From CAZBZG01 sp964496245 (GTDB lineage Bacteria; Planctomycetota; SZUA-567), in contig CAZBZG010000269.1 of assembly GCA_964496245.1 (NCBI GenBank), positions 1 through 6,463 on the forward strand: a stretch of DNA of 6,463 nt, written 5' to 3'. A program made the translations under genes and the position numbers. The notes under the pieces were generated by a model, which saw nothing but the letters and a program-made list of their open reading frames with translations, ran no database searches and had not been told where the DNA came from. Positions 6,414 to 6,463 of this stretch are shown here, piece by piece; within the stretch, counting starts at the first letter, position 1, and the number at the start of each line of letters is the position of its first letter.

Positions 6414-6463
6414 GGGCCGCGAGGAAATAAGTGTTACAACTTAGACCGAAAATCTGTATACTT
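6414..6463 (+). other. AT-rich junction, possible edge of an inserted element
   Basis: After the stop of the GH65-like gene the composition changes abruptly: only 14 of the 43 bases in 6421-6463 are G or C. The stretch has in-frame stops and no coding pattern. It contains AAGTGTTACAACTT, whose arms AAGT and ACTT pair weakly. CTGTATACTT at 6454-6463 nearly repeats CTGCATACTT at 6402-6411 (9 of 10). The loss of the GH65 C-terminus at the same point suggests a mobile-element end or rearrangement, but no transposase or confirmed inverted repeat lies within the window. Confidence 0.4.

Noticed and set aside
6414..6463. Assigning the AT-rich end to a named insertion-sequence family
   Set aside because: Only 50 bases are visible; there is no transposase, and no terminal repeat can be verified, so a family name would be a guess.

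Overview
The window is a GC-rich stretch (about two thirds G+C by eye) with all recognisable genes on the + strand, closely spaced and mostly preceded by a similar purine-rich ribosome binding site (GAAAGGA, AAAGG or AGAGGA). The gene types are a Cys-type sulfatase, a multidomain PHP metallohydrolase, a GH65-like glycoside hydrolase, and traces of a further glycosidase-like protein and a second PHP-type hydrolase. Dense clusters of this kind are typical of glycan-degrading bacteria such as the Planctomycetota/Verrucomicrobiota/Lentisphaerota group. That assignment is an inference from gene content; there is no phylogenetic marker in the window.

Layout: (1) 3-65, the last 20 codons of an upstream gene; (2) 186-1589, an intact sulfatase with the CVPSR formylglycine motif and no signal peptide; (3) 1685-2204, a frameshifted and apparently internally shortened glycosidase-like gene; (4) 2269-4482, an intact 737-residue protein with N-terminal beta-sandwich regions, a PHP-type metal site and a C-terminal beta domain; (5) 4566-4718, a 50-codon frame that looks like only the C-terminal tail of a second PHP (CehA/McbA-like) hydrolase; (6) 4746-6413, a GH65-like (alpha/alpha)6-barrel protein that stops inside the barrel; (7) 6414-6463, a sudden change to AT-rich sequence (14 of the last 43 bases are G or C), which looks like the edge of an inserted or rearranged segment.

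Functionally the genes suggest a cytoplasmic route for a sulfated or otherwise esterified sugar: the sulfatase would remove sulfate, the GH65-like enzyme would cleave a glucosidic or related alpha-linkage, and the PHP protein would hydrolyse an unknown ester, phosphoester or amide. No complete protein in the window has an export signal. The most striking feature is decay: three of the five genes that start in the window appear damaged, two of them by loss of most of the interior or 5' part while keeping a good ribosome binding site and a recognisable C-terminus, and one by loss of its 3' end beside the AT-rich junction. No RNA genes, CRISPR arrays, transposase genes or convincing terminators were seen.
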